A stretch of DNA of 48,743 nucleotides from Aliiroseovarius sp. (GCF_030148435.1 NZ_JASBTN010000077.1:1-48743); one strand, 5' to 3'; positions 7,634 to 17,370 are shown, numbered from the stretch's first letter. Notes: generated from the letters alone by a model not told the origin. Program-made: numbers and translations.

Positions 7634-8257
7634 TCACTCGCCCCACTTGTAATTGAAGCTGACCGAGATCCGCTCGTCCTCGGCCTGGTTCAGCATGACC
7701 TCGTGGCGCAGCCAGCTTTCCCACAGCAGCACTTCGCCTACGGCCGGGGCGAAGTAGATGAAGCTCTGCTGTTCACGCCGCGCGTCCTTCATGCGCGGGG
7801 GCGCGGCCATCATGCGCGCGTGGCGCGGGTCTTCGTAGCGCAGAGCGCTGGCACCGTCGGGCATTGCGACATAGGTGGTGCCGGAAATCACCGAATGCGG
7901 GTGGATATGGGCGGAATGGTAGCCGCCCTCGGGCAGGATGTTGATCCACAGATCCTCCAGAACCAATTCGCGCCCGTCCAGATCGAACTCCAGATCCTTC
8001 GCGAATTCCGCCACATGGGCGTCAAGCGCCGTCTTGATGTCGGCGAACACCGGTGAGCGCCAGGTGAGGTCGGTCAGCGACGCATAGGAAGTATAGCCCG
8101 GATAGCCATTGTCCTCGCACCACTGCTGGCCCGCCTCGTCATCCTCGGCAATGCCCCAACAGTTGGCCTCGACCTCCTCCGGGTCCACGCCCGGTCCGAA
8201 GTCGTTGAGGTTTGCGCGATAGATGCGGGTGACGAAGAGGGATTCGATCTGTGCCAT
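7634..8257 (-). CDS. TIGR02466-type 2OG-Fe(II) oxygenase family protein
   Basis: The 207-residue protein resembles the putative 2-oxoglutarate/Fe(II) oxygenase family known as TIGR02466. The metal-ligand pattern is visible: HSAHIHPHSVISGTTYV in the middle (HxH-type), and WLRHEV with a distal His and ISVSFN at the C-terminus. The substrate is unknown; family members are often hydroxylases of free amino acids or proteins. An in-frame start 59 codons upstream exists, but MAQIESLFVTRIYRA is the family-like N-terminus. It is transcribed against the ribosomal genes, between rplP and rpmC, which excludes cotranscription with them. Confidence 0.75.
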   Translation of the reverse strand: MAQIESLFVTRIYRANLNDFGPGVDPEEVEANCWGIAEDDEAGQQWCEDNGYPGYTSYASLTDLTWRSPVFADIKTALDAHVAEFAKDLEFDLDGRELVLEDLWINILPEGGYHSAHIHPHSVISGTTYVAMPDGASALRYEDPRHARMMAAPPRMKDARREQQSFIYFAPAVGEVLLWESWLRHEVMLNQAEDERISVSFNYKWGE

Positions 8258-8380
8258 AAGCGCGTGATAGCGGAAGTGGGGCAGGGAGGCGAGGGGAAGG
8301 TGATGCGGCAAGCGGCCCCACGGCGCCGACCGGCGTTGCGCGCGTCGCGCCGCAAATCCCCAATAAAACCGAAGTTTCCC

Positions 8381-8409
8381 TTGCCCTCCCCCTACGCTGA
8401 CCCTATAGA
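8381..8409 (+). promoter_or_regulatory. promoter of the rpmC (spc) segment
   Basis: TTGCCC (8381-8386), 17-bp spacer, TATAGA (8404-8409). It faces rpmC and lies upstream of the divergent oxygenase gene start. It would drive rpmC-rpsQ-rplN and the rest of the spc operon. Confidence 0.7.
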
Positions 8410-8418
8410 GGCGCATCT

Positions 8419-8450
8419 CACGGATTCCCGGCAACGGGATTCGTGTGTTT
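8419..8450 (+). promoter_or_regulatory. leader hairpin with short T run before rpmC
   Basis: Stem of about 11 bp with one bulge (8419-8430 against 8435-8445, loop GCAA), followed by TGTTTTG. Position right after the predicted start site (about 8416) parallels the S10 leader hairpin, so attenuation is possible. Confidence 0.5.
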
Positions 8451-8531
8451 TGTCATTCATCCACCAGGATTCGAGTGACCCTGAGCAAACGTCGGGGGCT
8501 CGCTGGTGAGGGTAGCGAAAGGAAGAGGCGG

Positions 8532-8738
8532 ATGAACGCCAAGGAACTGAACGACAAGAGCCCGGACGAGCTGCGCACGCAGCTGGCCGAGCTGAAGAAG
8601 GAAAGCTTCAACCTGCGTTTCCAGCAGGCCACCGGCGCTCTGGAGAACACCGCGCAGATGCGCAGGGTTCGCCGTGACGCGGCCCGTGTGAAGACCGTGT
8701 TGAACCAGAAGGCCGCCGCCGCGGCCGCGACCGAGTAA
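8532..8738 (+). CDS. rpmC: ribosomal protein L29
   Basis: The 68-residue protein begins [24 protein letters not shown] with the L29 signature [27 protein letters not shown]29 borders the tunnel exit. The start is placed at 8532 because a GGAAGAGG site precedes it and an upstream ATG at 8445 would add a non-family extension. It is the first gene of the separated spc segment. It has an Ala-rich C-terminal tail. Confidence 0.96.
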   Translation: MNAKELNDKSPDELRTQLAELKKESFNLRFQQATGALENTAQMRRVRRDAARVKTVLNQKAAAAAATE

Positions 8739-8752
8739 GAGGAGCCACCAAG

Positions 8753-8983
8753 ATGCCCAAACGTATTCTGACCGGCACCGTTACTTCGGCCGCCAACGCC
8801 CAGACCGTCACCGTGTCCGTGGAACGTCGTTTCACCCACCCGGTGCTGAAGAAAACCATTCGTAAGTCCAAGAAATACCGGGCTCACGATGAGCAGAACG
8901 CCTATAAGGCTGGCGACACCGTCCGCATCATCGAATGCGCGCCGAAGTCGAAAACCAAGCGTTGGGAAGTTCTGGAAGGTTAA
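8753..8983 (+). CDS. rpsQ: ribosomal protein S17
   Basis: The 76-residue protein contains the OB-fold S17 pattern: [23 protein letters not shown] and [23 protein letters not shown]. It binds 16S rRNA early in 30S assembly. GAGGAG precedes the start by about 8 bases. A 92-base gap follows before rplN; it holds CGACTTGACAAAGTCG (9006-9021), an inverted repeat containing a TTGACA box, but no matching -10 is visible. Confidence 0.97.
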   Translation: MPKRILTGTVTSAANAQTVTVSVERRFTHPVLKKTIRKSKKYRAHDEQNAYKAGDTVRIIECAPKSKTKRWEVLEG

Positions 8984-9075
8984 GCAACCGCTGACACCTT
9001 CCCGGACGACTTGACAAAGTCGAAACCCTGGGGATCACAGCAGGCATCGCTGCCCCATAGGTCGGGAGACACCAC

Positions 9076-9444
9076 ATGATCCAGATGCAAACCAATCTGG
9101 ATGTCGCTGACAACTCCGGCGCTCGCCGAGTTCAGTGCATCAAGGTTCTGGGTGGTTCCAAGCGTAAATACGCCTCCGTGGGCGACATCATTGTCGTCTC
9201 GGTGAAGGAAGCCATCCCGCGCGGCCGCGTGAAAAAAGGGGACGTCCGCAAGGCCGTCGTCGTGCGCACCGCCAAAGAGGTCCGTCGTGAAGACGGCACC
9301 GCCATCCGCTTCGACCGCAACGCGGCCGTCATTCTCAACAACAACAACGAGCCCGTCGGCACCCGTATCTTCGGCCCGGTTGTTCGCGAACTGCGCGCGA
9401 AGAACTTCATGAAGATCATCTCGCTGGCTCCGGAGGTGCTGTAA
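9076..9444 (+). CDS. rplN: ribosomal protein L14
   Basis: The 122-residue protein is standard length, starting [27 protein letters not shown] and containing [22 protein letters not shown] and [14 protein letters not shown]14 contacts S12 side 16S RNA and binds the ribosome silencing factor RsfS. It is followed one base later by rplX. Confidence 0.97.
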   Translation: MIQMQTNLDVADNSGARRVQCIKVLGGSKRKYASVGDIIVVSVKEAIPRGRVKKGDVRKAVVVRTAKEVRREDGTAIRFDRNAAVILNNNNEPVGTRIFGPVVRELRAKNFMKIISLAPEVL

Positions 9445-9445
9445 G

Positions 9446-9751
9446 ATGGCTGCCAAGCTGAAAAAAGGCGACAAGGTCGTCGTGCTGGCCGGCAAGGACA
9501 AGGGCAAGGAAGGCGAGATTTCGTCGGTCGACCCGAAAGCCGGCAAAGCCGTGGTTGAAGGCGTGAACATCGCCATCCGTCACACGAAGCAAAGCCAGAA
9601 CGCACAGGGTGGCCGCATCCCGAAAGCGATGCCGATCGACCTGTCGAACCTGGCTCTTCTGGATTCGAACGGCAAGGCTACCCGCGTCGGCTTCCGCGAG
9701 GAAGACGGCAAGAAGGTCCGCTTCGCCAAGACCACTGGGGAGGCTGTCTGA
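9446..9751 (+). CDS. rplX: ribosomal protein L24
   Basis: The 101-residue protein carries the KOW motif [20 protein letters not shown] at the N-terminus and [12 protein letters not shown] in the middle. L24 starts 50S assembly. The stop overlaps the rplE start by one base (TGATG), implying coupled translation. Confidence 0.97.
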   Translation: MAAKLKKGDKVVVLAGKDKGKEGEISSVDPKAGKAVVEGVNIAIRHTKQSQNAQGGRIPKAMPIDLSNLALLDSNGKATRVGFREEDGKKVRFAKTTGEAV

Positions 9752-10311
9752 TGCTGGATGCTGCTACCTACACCCCGCGCCTGAAGGCCGCGTACAAGGA
9801 GAACATCCGCGCCGCCCTGAAGGAAGAGTTCGGCTACAAGAACGACATGCAGATCCCGGGTCTGGACAAGATCGTTCTGAACATCGGCTGTGGTGCCGAA
9901 GCCGTGAAGGATTCGAAGAAGGCCAAATCGGCCATCGAAGATCTGACCAAGATCGCCGGCCAGCAGGCCGTCGGTACGAAGGCGCGCAAGTCGCACGCTC
10001 CGTTCCGTCTGCGTGAAGGCATGATCATCGGTGCGAAAGTCACCCTGCGTGGCGACCGCATGTACGAATTCCTGGACCGCCTGATCACCATCGCGATGCC
10101 GCGCATCCGCGACTTCCGTGGTGTCAAGCCCAGCTTCGACGGTCGTGGCAACTTCGCCACCGGCCTCAAGGAACACATCGTCTTCCCGGAAATCGACTTC
10201 GACAAAGTCGACGAGACCTGGGGCATGGACATCGTGATCACCACCACCGCGAACACCGACGCGGAAGCCAAGAGCCTGTTGAAGCACTTCAACATGCCCT
10301 TCAACGCTTAA
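9751..10311 (+). CDS. rplE: ribosomal protein L5
   Basis: The 186-residue protein has [30 protein letters not shown] and the 5S RNA-contact stretch [26 protein letters not shown]-like segment near 85-112, ending in [10 protein letters not shown]5 binds 5S rRNA in the central protuberance. It is in an unbroken spc order. Confidence 0.97.
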   Translation: MLDAATYTPRLKAAYKENIRAALKEEFGYKNDMQIPGLDKIVLNIGCGAEAVKDSKKAKSAIEDLTKIAGQQAVGTKARKSHAPFRLREGMIIGAKVTLRGDRMYEFLDRLITIAMPRIRDFRGVKPSFDGRGNFATGLKEHIVFPEIDFDKVDETWGMDIVITTTANTDAEAKSLLKHFNMPFNA

Positions 10312-10331
10312 GCGCCGGGAGGAAAGAAGAC

Positions 10332-10637
10332 ATGGCTAAGAAAGCAATGATCGAACGCGAGAAGAAGCGTCAGGCGCTGGTGGAGAAATACGCCGCCAAA
10401 CGTGCCGCGCTGAAAGAAATCGCGAATGACGAAAGCAAGTCGATGGAAGAGCGTTTCAAGGCGCGCCTGAAGCTTGCCGAACTGCCGCGCAACAGCTCGG
10501 CCACCCGCCTGCACAACCGCTGCCAGCTGACCGGTCGTCCCCATGCGTACTACCGCAAGCTGAAAGTGTCGCGGATCGCGCTGCGCGAGCTTGGCTCGCA
10601 GGGGCTGATCCCCGGCCTGGTGAAATCGAGCTGGTAA
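10332..10637 (+). CDS. rpsN: ribosomal protein S14 (zinc-free type)
   Basis: The 101-residue protein is the long, cysteine-poor S14 type: [21 protein letters not shown], then [29 protein letters not shown]. The two CxxC pairs of the short zinc-binding form are absent. GGGAGGAAAG precedes the start. It lies between rplE and rpsH as usual. Confidence 0.97.
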   Translation: MAKKAMIEREKKRQALVEKYAAKRAALKEIANDESKSMEERFKARLKLAELPRNSSATRLHNRCQLTGRPHAYYRKLKVSRIALRELGSQGLIPGLVKSSW

Positions 10638-10649
10638 GGGAGAGATATT

Positions 10650-11042
10650 ATGAACGATCCTATCGGCGATATGCTCACCCGCATCCGCAACTCGCAGCTG
10701 CGTGGTAAATCCACCGTTTCGACGCCCGCCTCCAAGCTGCGTGCCTGGGTGCTGGACGTCCTGGCGGACGAAGGCTACATCCGTGGCTATGAAAAAGGCA
10801 CCGACGAACGTGGTCATCCGACCCTGGAAATCGGCCTGAAATACTTCGAAGGCACCCCTGTCATTCGCGAGCTGAAGCGGGTTTCGACCCCCGGCCGCCG
10901 CGTCTACATGGGCGTCAAGGACATCCCCGTCGTCCGTCAGGGCCTGGGTGTGTCGATTGTCTCCACGCCGAAAGGTGTCATGTCCGATGCAAACGCTCGC
11001 AGCCAAAACGTTGGCGGCGAAGTGCTTTGCACCGTGTTCTAA
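10650..11042 (+). CDS. rpsH: ribosomal protein S8
   Basis: The 130-residue protein begins [20 protein letters not shown] and ends with the conserved [19 protein letters not shown] segment and [10 protein letters not shown]8 binds the central 16S domain and represses the spc operon in E. coli; I did not identify an S8-like mRNA site here. It has a GGGAGAGA site upstream. Confidence 0.97.
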   Translation: MNDPIGDMLTRIRNSQLRGKSTVSTPASKLRAWVLDVLADEGYIRGYEKGTDERGHPTLEIGLKYFEGTPVIRELKRVSTPGRRVYMGVKDIPVVRQGLGVSIVSTPKGVMSDANARSQNVGGEVLCTVF

Positions 11043-11053
11043 GGAGGTCTGCT

Positions 11054-11587
11054 ATGTCTCGTATTGGCAAACGTCCGGTCGAGCTGCCCTCGGGTGTCTC
11101 CGCGACCCTGTCGGGCCAGACCGTCGAAGTGAAGGGCCCGAAAGGTGTCCTTACCTTCACCGCGACCGATGATGTCACCATCTCGATTGAAGACAGCTCC
11201 GTTACCGTCGAGCCGCGCGGCAAGTCCAAGCGCGCCCGTCAGCAGTGGGGCATGTCGCGCACCATGGTCGCCAACATGGTGACTGGCGTGACCGAAGGCT
11301 TCAAGAAAGAGCTGGAAATCAACGGTGTGGGTTACAGGGCACAGATGCAGGGCAACACCCTGAAGCTGAACCTGGGCCTGTCGCACGACGTTGACTTCGT
11401 CGCACCGGAGGGCGTCACCGTGACCGCTCCGAAGCCGACCGTCATCATCGTGGAAGGCATCGACCAGCAGCTCGTCGGTCAGACCGCGGCCAACATCCGC
11501 GCCTGGCGTAAACCCGAGCCCTACAAGGGCAAGGGCATCAAATACGCCGACGAGTATATCTTCCGCAAGGAAGGCAAGAAGAAGTAA
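11054..11587 (+). CDS. rplF: ribosomal protein L6
   Basis: The 177-residue protein has the two L6 repeats, with [19 protein letters not shown] and [23 protein letters not shown], and the signature [15 protein letters not shown] near the C-terminus. The start at 11054 is preceded by a near-perfect AAGGAGGT (11041-11048); an ATG at 11027 would begin inside rpsH and is rejected. L6 stabilises the GTPase centre. Confidence 0.97.
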   Translation: MSRIGKRPVELPSGVSATLSGQTVEVKGPKGVLTFTATDDVTISIEDSSVTVEPRGKSKRARQQWGMSRTMVANMVTGVTEGFKKELEINGVGYRAQMQGNTLKLNLGLSHDVDFVAPEGVTVTAPKPTVIIVEGIDQQLVGQTAANIRAWRKPEPYKGKGIKYADEYIFRKEGKKK

Positions 11588-11598
11588 GGACCAGACAG

Positions 11599-11958
11599 AT
11601 GGCAAACAGCAAACGGACCCTGTTCCTCAAGCGCCGCCTGCGCGTCCGGAACAAGCAACGCAAGGTGAATGTCGGCAAGCTCCGCCTGTCGGTTCACCGC
11701 TCGTCCAAGAACATCAGCGTTCAGCTGATCGACGACGCTCAGGGCAAGACCCTGGCCGCCGCCTCCTCGCTCGAGAAGGATCTGGGCGTGATTGGCAAGA
11801 ACAACGTCGAGGCCGCCGCGAAAGTGGGCGCCGCGATCGCCGAACGTGCCAAGAAAGCCGGTGTGGAAGAGTGCTACTTCGACCGTGGCGGCTTCCTGTT
11901 CCACGGCAAGGTGAAGGCCCTGGCCGACGCCGCGCGTGAAGGCGGGCTGAAGTTCTAA
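11599..11958 (+). CDS. rplR: ribosomal protein L18
   Basis: The 119-residue protein contains [26 protein letters not shown] and the C-terminal [29 protein letters not shown], both L18 hallmarks. It binds 5S rRNA with L5. A 112-base gap before rpsE contains a GC-rich inverted repeat GGGGGG...CCCCCC (11968-11994) with no T run. Confidence 0.97.
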   Translation: MANSKRTLFLKRRLRVRNKQRKVNVGKLRLSVHRSSKNISVQLIDDAQGKTLAAASSLEKDLGVIGKNNVEAAAKVGAAIAERAKKAGVEECYFDRGGFLFHGKVKALADAAREGGLKF

Positions 11959-12070
11959 AGACCTTGAGGGGGGCTGGCGTGTGGTGGCCCCCCCGATGAT
12001 CCGGGCCTTCGGGCACTGGGATCGAGTTACATCGGCGTGACAGCGCGCCACCATGAAAAGGACTGTCCAG

Positions 12071-12637
12071 ATGGCAGAACGTGAAAACCGTCGGGGTCGC
12101 GGCCGCAACCGCGAAGAAGAAACCCCGGAATTCGCCGATCGTCTTGTCGCGATCAACCGCGTGTCGAAAACCGTGAAGGGTGGTAAGCGCTTCGGCTTTG
12201 CTGCGCTCGTCGTGGTTGGCGACCAGAAGGGCCGTGTCGGCTTTGGTAAAGGTAAGGCGAAAGAGGTCCCCGAGGCCATTCGCAAGGCCACCGAGCAGGC
12301 CAAGCGCCAGATGATCCGTGTGCCGCTGCGCGAAGGCCGCACCCTGCACCACGACATCGAAGGTCGTCACGGTGCCGGCAAGGTCATCATGCGCACCGCT
12401 CCGGAAGGGACCGGGATCATCGCCGGTGGTCCGATGCGTGCCGTGTTCGAGATGCTGGGCGTGAAGGACGTTGTGTCGAAGTCGATCGGCTCGCAGAACC
12501 CCTACAACATGATCCGCGCCACCCTGAACGGCCTGACCAAAGAGTCGAGCCCGCGCATGGTGGCTCAGCGTCGCGGCAAGAAAGTTGCGGACATCCTGGG
12601 CAACAAATCGGAAGCTCCCGCTTCCGAAGACGCGTAA
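12071..12637 (+). CDS. rpsE: ribosomal protein S5
   Basis: The 188-residue protein contains [31 protein letters not shown] (the double-stranded RNA-binding domain, about 20-50) and [26 protein letters not shown] (C-terminal domain). Start chosen at MAERENRR; an ATG six codons upstream (12053) lacks a better site. The N- and C-terminal tails are about 20 residues longer than in E. coli, common in this class. It acts in decoding fidelity. Confidence 0.96.
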   Translation: MAERENRRGRGRNREEETPEFADRLVAINRVSKTVKGGKRFGFAALVVVGDQKGRVGFGKGKAKEVPEAIRKATEQAKRQMIRVPLREGRTLHHDIEGRHGAGKVIMRTAPEGTGIIAGGPMRAVFEMLGVKDVVSKSIGSQNPYNMIRATLNGLTKESSPRMVAQRRGKKVADILGNKSEAPASEDA

Positions 12638-12650
12638 GGAGATCTGACCC

Positions 12651-12839
12651 ATGGCTAAAACCATCGTCGTCAAGCAGGTCGGCTCGCCGATCCGTCGCCC
12701 CCAAGACCAGCGTGCCACGCTGATCGGCCTGGGCCTGAACAAGATGCACAAGACCCGTGAGCTGGAAGACACCCCCGCGGTGCGCGGCATGATCGCCAAG
12801 ATCCCGCACATGGTCGAAATCATCGAGGAAAAGGGCTGA
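12651..12839 (+). CDS. rpmD: ribosomal protein L30
   Basis: The 62-residue protein carries the L30 pattern [43 protein letters not shown] precedes the start. In most genomes rplO follows at once; here a terminator ends the segment and rplO lies 1.9 kb downstream. Confidence 0.97.
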   Translation: MAKTIVVKQVGSPIRRPQDQRATLIGLGLNKMHKTRELEDTPAVRGMIAKIPHMVEIIEEKG

Positions 12840-12865
12840 ACTTAGCCCCTTCCTGAGAATGGAAG

Positions 12866-12895
12866 CGCCCCGGTCTGGAAAGACCGGGGCGTTTT
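12866..12895 (+). terminator. Rho-independent terminator after rpmD
   Basis: Perfect 11-bp stem CGCCCCGGTCT-GGAA-AGACCGGGGCG (12866-12891) followed by TTTT. Confidence 0.92.
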
Positions 12896-12928
12896 GTTAT
12901 TCCTTGCCTCGCCATGTTGGTCCCAAAG

Positions 12929-13171
12929 TCACGGGGCCGAGCCAATGGGCGAGCTTTCTGCAACCATCCAATGCGGTAGGTAAGCCGGTTCCGGGTCCTC
13001 TGAATATGGAGGATCATTGTATGGAGGCTTCCTTTCTTCAATAGCGGTCTTCCGGTCTCTGAAGGCTTGCACACTGGTTGCGAAGAAGGTCCTTATGAAT
13101 TCGACCCGATCTGTGAAAAACCAACTGTGGTCCATACGGTGTGTCCAACGTCTTAAGTGATTTCTCCTCAT
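12929..13171 (-). pseudogene. possible truncated gene, unknown function
   Basis: The minus-strand frame of 80 codons from ATG 13171 contains DRVEFIRTFFATSVQAFRDR and then PPYNDPPYSEDPEPAYLPHW near its end. The Asp/Pro-rich NPPY/DPPYSED-EPPFL-W pattern is one I associate, from memory, with a larger uncharacterised protein family in which more sequence follows. Here a stop comes soon after, so it may be a broken remnant. Codon use is less GC3-rich than the neighbours. It could also be a chance open frame. No clear Shine-Dalgarno or promoter was seen. Surrounding bases 12900-12928 and 13172-13220 show nothing else. Confidence 0.35.
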
Positions 13172-13221
13172 ATTACGCCAAGAGGCTTGGTGTAAGAACA
13201 GAAACGTAAGTGAGTACGCCC

Positions 13222-13378
13222 CGCCCGGCACTGCCGGGCAGCGCCCGGTCCTCCCCACGGGAGGGCGCTTCTGCGACGTTCCAAATCTCACCGACATTTC
13301 GCTCTTGGCTGGCCGGCTGCCAAACATTCCGGTGCAAGTGCGCCCACCCAGGGTCGGGCACTTCCCGTTGGCGCCTCC
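13222..13378. repeat. dispersed palindromic element, copy B (decayed)
   Basis: Left arm GGGCAGCGCCCGGTCCT (13236-13252) followed by CCCCACGGGAGGGCG, and right arm CGCCCACCC then AGGGTCGGGCACTTCCC to 13366. The core is 131 bp, nearly the length of copies A (129) and C (130). The arms show several mismatches, so this copy is the most degraded. GCCCGGCA-CTGCCGGGC (13223-13239) is the small hairpin of the left arm. It shares TGCGACGTT with copy C just after the left arm. Confidence 0.75.
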
Positions 13379-13438
13379 CGCAACACGTTAACCTTGCTGC
13401 ATTGCAGAAGATGCATGACGGCTGTTCCGGAATTGAAA

Positions 13439-13467
13439 TTGTTAGCGCCCCCATCCACCCCTACATA
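13439..13467 (+). promoter_or_regulatory. promoter of the DUF1127 gene
   Basis: TTGTTA (13439-13444), 17-bp spacer, TACATA (13462-13467). The -10 box is centred in the inverted repeat CCCCT-ACAT-AGGGG, a possible operator. The boxes would suit either the housekeeping or a heat-shock-type sigma factor; sequence alone cannot tell. Confidence 0.5.
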
Positions 13468-13537
13468 GGGGGCATAGAGGAAGTCAAACAAACCCAGCCG
13501 GAAAATGCGTTCCGGCGCTTCTGAAAAGGATCACATC

Positions 13538-13756
13538 ATGGCTTATGCAATCTCCGCCACCCACGGCCTGTCCCATGTCATCGCCGACGCGCTCTATTCC
13601 GCCTTCGACACCGTCACCACTGCGGTCAAGAACCGCGTCGATTACAACAAGATGGTGCGCGAGCTGGAGGCCCTTGGCCCCCGCGAGCTGGACGATATCG
13701 GCATCGCCCCCTGGCAGATCCACGAGATCGCCCGGAATTCCGTCTACGGTCGCTGA
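13538..13756 (+). CDS. DUF1127 small protein
   Basis: The 72-residue protein ends with the DUF1127 motif: NKMVRELEALGPRELDDIGI followed by APWQIHEIARNSVYG. Related small Arg-rich proteins in Rhodobacter are cotranscribed with stress small RNAs and affect RNA turnover; that role is known from relatives, not shown here. The start at MAYAIS has AAAAGGA upstream. It has its own promoter and its own terminator, so it is a single-gene unit inside the spc operon. An N-terminal half of about 30 residues precedes the domain. Confidence 0.85.
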   Translation: MAYAISATHGLSHVIADALYSAFDTVTTAVKNRVDYNKMVRELEALGPRELDDIGIAPWQIHEIARNSVYGR

Positions 13757-13777
13757 GAACCCGACCGGCTGACGCAA

Positions 13778-13812
13778 CGCCCCGGACCCCAGCGGCCGGG
13801 GCGTTTTCTTTT
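13778..13812 (+). terminator. terminator after the DUF1127 gene
   Basis: Stem CGCCCCGG / CCGGGGCG (13778-13785, 13796-13803) followed by TTTTCTTTT. Confidence 0.88.
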
Positions 13813-13945
13813 GGCTCAGCGATGAGGCAGGCCGCCCAAGCCTTGCGCTTTCTGCAATGCGGCATTGACCAAAGAACGGTGGTGCGACTCCCCGACTGCT
13901 CCTACAAGCGCGCCAACACTTGCACACGCGCACAGGATCAGACAG

Positions 13946-14092
13946 ATGAACGCCTACGTGACCCCGCTTTCGCCGCTCGCCGATGCCATCGCCGAGCTGA
14001 TCTCAAGAGCCGACGCCCGCCTCCGCGCCTTCCTGGCCTCCGAGCCGGTGCCGACCTGGACCGAATACCTGGCCGACTGCCACAAGAAATGA
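13946..14092 (+). CDS. small hypothetical protein (48 residues)
   Basis: The protein starts MNAYVTPLSPLADAIAELIS and ends PVPTWTEYLADCHKK. I do not recognise it. Its first 25 residues loosely resemble the N-terminus of the DUF1127 protein just upstream (an AY-T-L--IA- pattern), so the two could be distant tandem relatives. A strong terminator stands 25 bases after its stop and the codon use is GC3-rich, which supports a real gene. The start has only a weak site (CAGACAG). A longer in-frame start at 13865 exists. Confidence 0.5.
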   Translation: MNAYVTPLSPLADAIAELISRADARLRAFLASEPVPTWTEYLADCHKK

Positions 14093-14116
14093 GGCCCCCG
14101 CCTCCGTTTGCGTGAG

Positions 14117-14150
14117 AAGCCCCGGGGAAACCGCCGGGGCTTTTTGTTTT
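14117..14150 (+). terminator. terminator after the 48-residue gene
   Basis: Stem AAGCCCCGG / CCGGGGCTT (14117-14125, 14134-14142) followed by TTTGTTTT. Confidence 0.88.
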
Positions 14151-14228
14151 CCAGACTGCGCCCAGATGCCACAGGCAGCCGGGGGGCGGCACGTTCTAGA
14201 CTGCATGGACCCGGGGAAAGTCCATGCC

Positions 14229-14606
14229 ATGTCCTCACGTCCGACCGGAACGACCATTGCCGCACTTGTCGCCCTGATCTTCGGCGCCATGACGCTGTTT
14301 GGCGGTGGGACCGCGCTGTTTGGCGGGGAAATGGTGCAGGAGGCGGTCGGCGAGGCCGTACCCTTCATACTGTGGTTCAACTTCGCGGCTGGCTTTGCCT
14401 ATGTGCTGGCAGGGTGGGGCCTGTGGATCCTGCGCCCCTGGGCCGCCTGGTTGTCGGGGGCGATCTGCCTGGCCACCCTGGGCATCCTGCTGGCCTTCCT
14501 GGTCCATGTATTGCGCGGAGGGGGGCATGAGCTGCGCACTCTTGTGGCCTTGCCCCTGCGCGCCGGGGTCTGGGCGGCGATCTTTGCCACCGCGTGGCGC
14601 AGCTGA
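14229..14606 (+). CDS. small integral membrane protein, unknown function
   Basis: The 125-residue protein has about four hydrophobic segments: roughly 8-30 (TTIAALVALIFGAMTLFGGG), 40-65 (VPFILWFNFAAGFAYVLAGWG), 66-90 and 100-122. No catalytic or binding motif is visible, so no function is assigned. The start at 14229 is preceded by GGGGAAAG at good distance; ATGs at 14205 and 14112 are alternatives. It lies between the small gene and rplO, and an rplO promoter begins just after its stop. Confidence 0.65.
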   Translation: MSSRPTGTTIAALVALIFGAMTLFGGGTALFGGEMVQEAVGEAVPFILWFNFAAGFAYVLAGWGLWILRPWAAWLSGAICLATLGILLAFLVHVLRGGGHELRTLVALPLRAGVWAAIFATAWRS

Positions 14607-14612
14607 CGCCTC

Positions 14613-14641
14613 TTGTCACAGGCGCGCGCAGGGTCTATACG
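14613..14641 (+). promoter_or_regulatory. promoter of the rplO-secY-adk segment
   Basis: TTGTCA (14613-14618), 17-bp spacer, TATACG (14636-14641). A hairpin GGCCC-CCTGT-GGGCC lies just downstream (14650-14664) in the leader, again the promoter-plus-hairpin layout seen before other ribosomal segments. Confidence 0.68.
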
Positions 14642-14738
14642 CCCCCGGTGGCCCCCTGTGGGCCCAGAATCACAATCAAGAAACGCCGAGGTTGGCCCGC
14701 TTACGCTTCAGGGGTCACATCCGGCTAGGAGAAGCGAC

Positions 14739-15212
14739 ATGAAACTGCATGAACTGCGCGACAACCCGGGCGCGACCAAACCGAAGAAACGCATCGGCCG
14801 TGGTCCCGGCTCCGGCACCGGCAAGACCGGTGGCCGTGGTATCAAGGGTCAGAAATCCCGTTCGGGTGTGGCGATCAACGGCTACGAAGGCGGCCAGATG
14901 CCGCTCTACATGCGCCTGCCCAAGCGCGGCTTCAACAAGCCGAACCGCAAGAAATTCGCCGTCATCAACCTGGGCCTGATCGAGAAATTCGTCGAAGCCG
15001 GCACCCTGGACGCGAAAGCCGAGATCACCGAAGATCTGCTGGTCGAAACCGGTGTCCTGCGCCGCAAGCTGGACGGTGTGCGGGTTCTGGCCAAGGGCGA
15101 CGTGACCTCGAAGCTGAACATCACCGTCACCGGTGCGTCGAAAGCCGCCATTGCCGCCGTCGAAAAAGCCGGTGGTAAACTGACGGTCACGGCTGCGGCA
15201 GCTGCTGAATAA
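14739..15212 (+). CDS. rplO: ribosomal protein L15
   Basis: The 157-residue protein starts [38 protein letters not shown], the glycine-rich L15 N-terminus, and has [15 protein letters not shown]. Start chosen at 14739 after TAGGAGAAG; the longer frame upstream is not family-like. It organises 23S domain contacts in late 50S assembly. It is separated from rpmD by 1.9 kb of guest genes. Confidence 0.97.
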   Translation: MKLHELRDNPGATKPKKRIGRGPGSGTGKTGGRGIKGQKSRSGVAINGYEGGQMPLYMRLPKRGFNKPNRKKFAVINLGLIEKFVEAGTLDAKAEITEDLLVETGVLRRKLDGVRVLAKGDVTSKLNITVTGASKAAIAAVEKAGGKLTVTAAAAAE

Positions 15213-15259
15213 GCGCTTGTTCGGGGCCGCAGCGCCCCTTACATAGACGACAAGTTCCA

Positions 15260-15297
15260 AACGCCGCTGGAGCCGGGCACGGTCCGGCGGCGTTTTT
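15260..15297 (+). terminator. terminator-like hairpin between rplO and secY
   Basis: Outer stem ACGCCGC / GCGGCGT (15261-15267, 15287-15293) with TTTTT after it. It may attenuate rather than end transcription, since no separate secY promoter was found in the remaining 20 bases. Confidence 0.7.
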
Positions 15298-15317
15298 CTT
15301 TCAGACAGGGGGCCTTT

Positions 15318-16681
<1,364 letters not shown>

Positions 16682-16685
<4 letters not shown>

Positions 16686-17323
16686 ACATCATTCTGCTAG
16701 GGCCGCCGGGCGCGGGGAAGGGCACCCAGGCCCGCAAACTGGTCGATGAACGGGGCATGATCCAGCTGTCCACCGGCGACATGCTGCGCGACGCGATGGC
16801 TTCGGGCTCCGAGCTGGGGCTGAAGGTCGCCGCGATCATGAACGCGGGCGAGCTGGTCACGGACGAGATCGTCATCGGCCTGATCGAGGAAAAGCTGAAC
16901 GGCGACCACGGCGGCGGCTTTATCTTCGACGGCTTCCCCCGCACGCTGCCCCAGGCCGATGCCCTGGGCGCTCTGCTGGAGAAACATGGTGCCACCCTGG
17001 ACGCCGTGATCGAGATGCAGGTGGATGACGACGCCCTGGTGGCGCGGATCACCGCGCGTTCGACCTGCGGCAACTGTGGCGAGGTCTATAACGACCTGTC
17101 CAAGCCCATTCCGGCCGACGGCAAATGCGCCAACTGCGGTGCAAGCGAATTCAAGCGCCGCGCCGATGACAACGAGGAAAGCCTGCGTACCCGACTGATG
17201 GAGTACTACAAGAAAACCTCGCCGCTGATCGGTTACTACTATGCCAGGGGCGATCTGCGCTCGGTCGACGGCCTGGCCGAAATCGACGAGGTGGCCGGTG
17301 CGATTTCCGCAGCCCTTGGCTGA
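16682..17323 (+). CDS. adk: adenylate kinase (zinc-binding lid)
   Basis: The 213-residue enzyme balances ATP, ADP and AMP. The P-loop GPPGAGKGT is at 7-15, STGDMLR at about 31-37, FDGFPRT in the middle. The lid carries [10 protein letters not shown] and CANCGASEF, four cysteines that bind zinc as in many alphaproteobacterial and Gram-positive forms. It overlaps secY by 4 bases and is followed by a terminator. Confidence 0.97.
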
Positions 17324-17344
17324 GGCCGGACAAAGAGATGGAAG

Positions 17345-17370
17345 CGCCCTCCGGTTTCGGGGGGCGTTTT
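17345..17370 (+). terminator. terminator after adk
   Basis: Nine-bp stem CGCCCTCCG-GTTT-CGGGGGGCG with one G-U pair, followed by TTTT. Confidence 0.85.

Noticed and set aside
9006-9021. internal promoter before rplN (TTGACA box)
   Set aside because: A perfect TTGACA lies in an inverted repeat, but no -10 is present at suitable distance.
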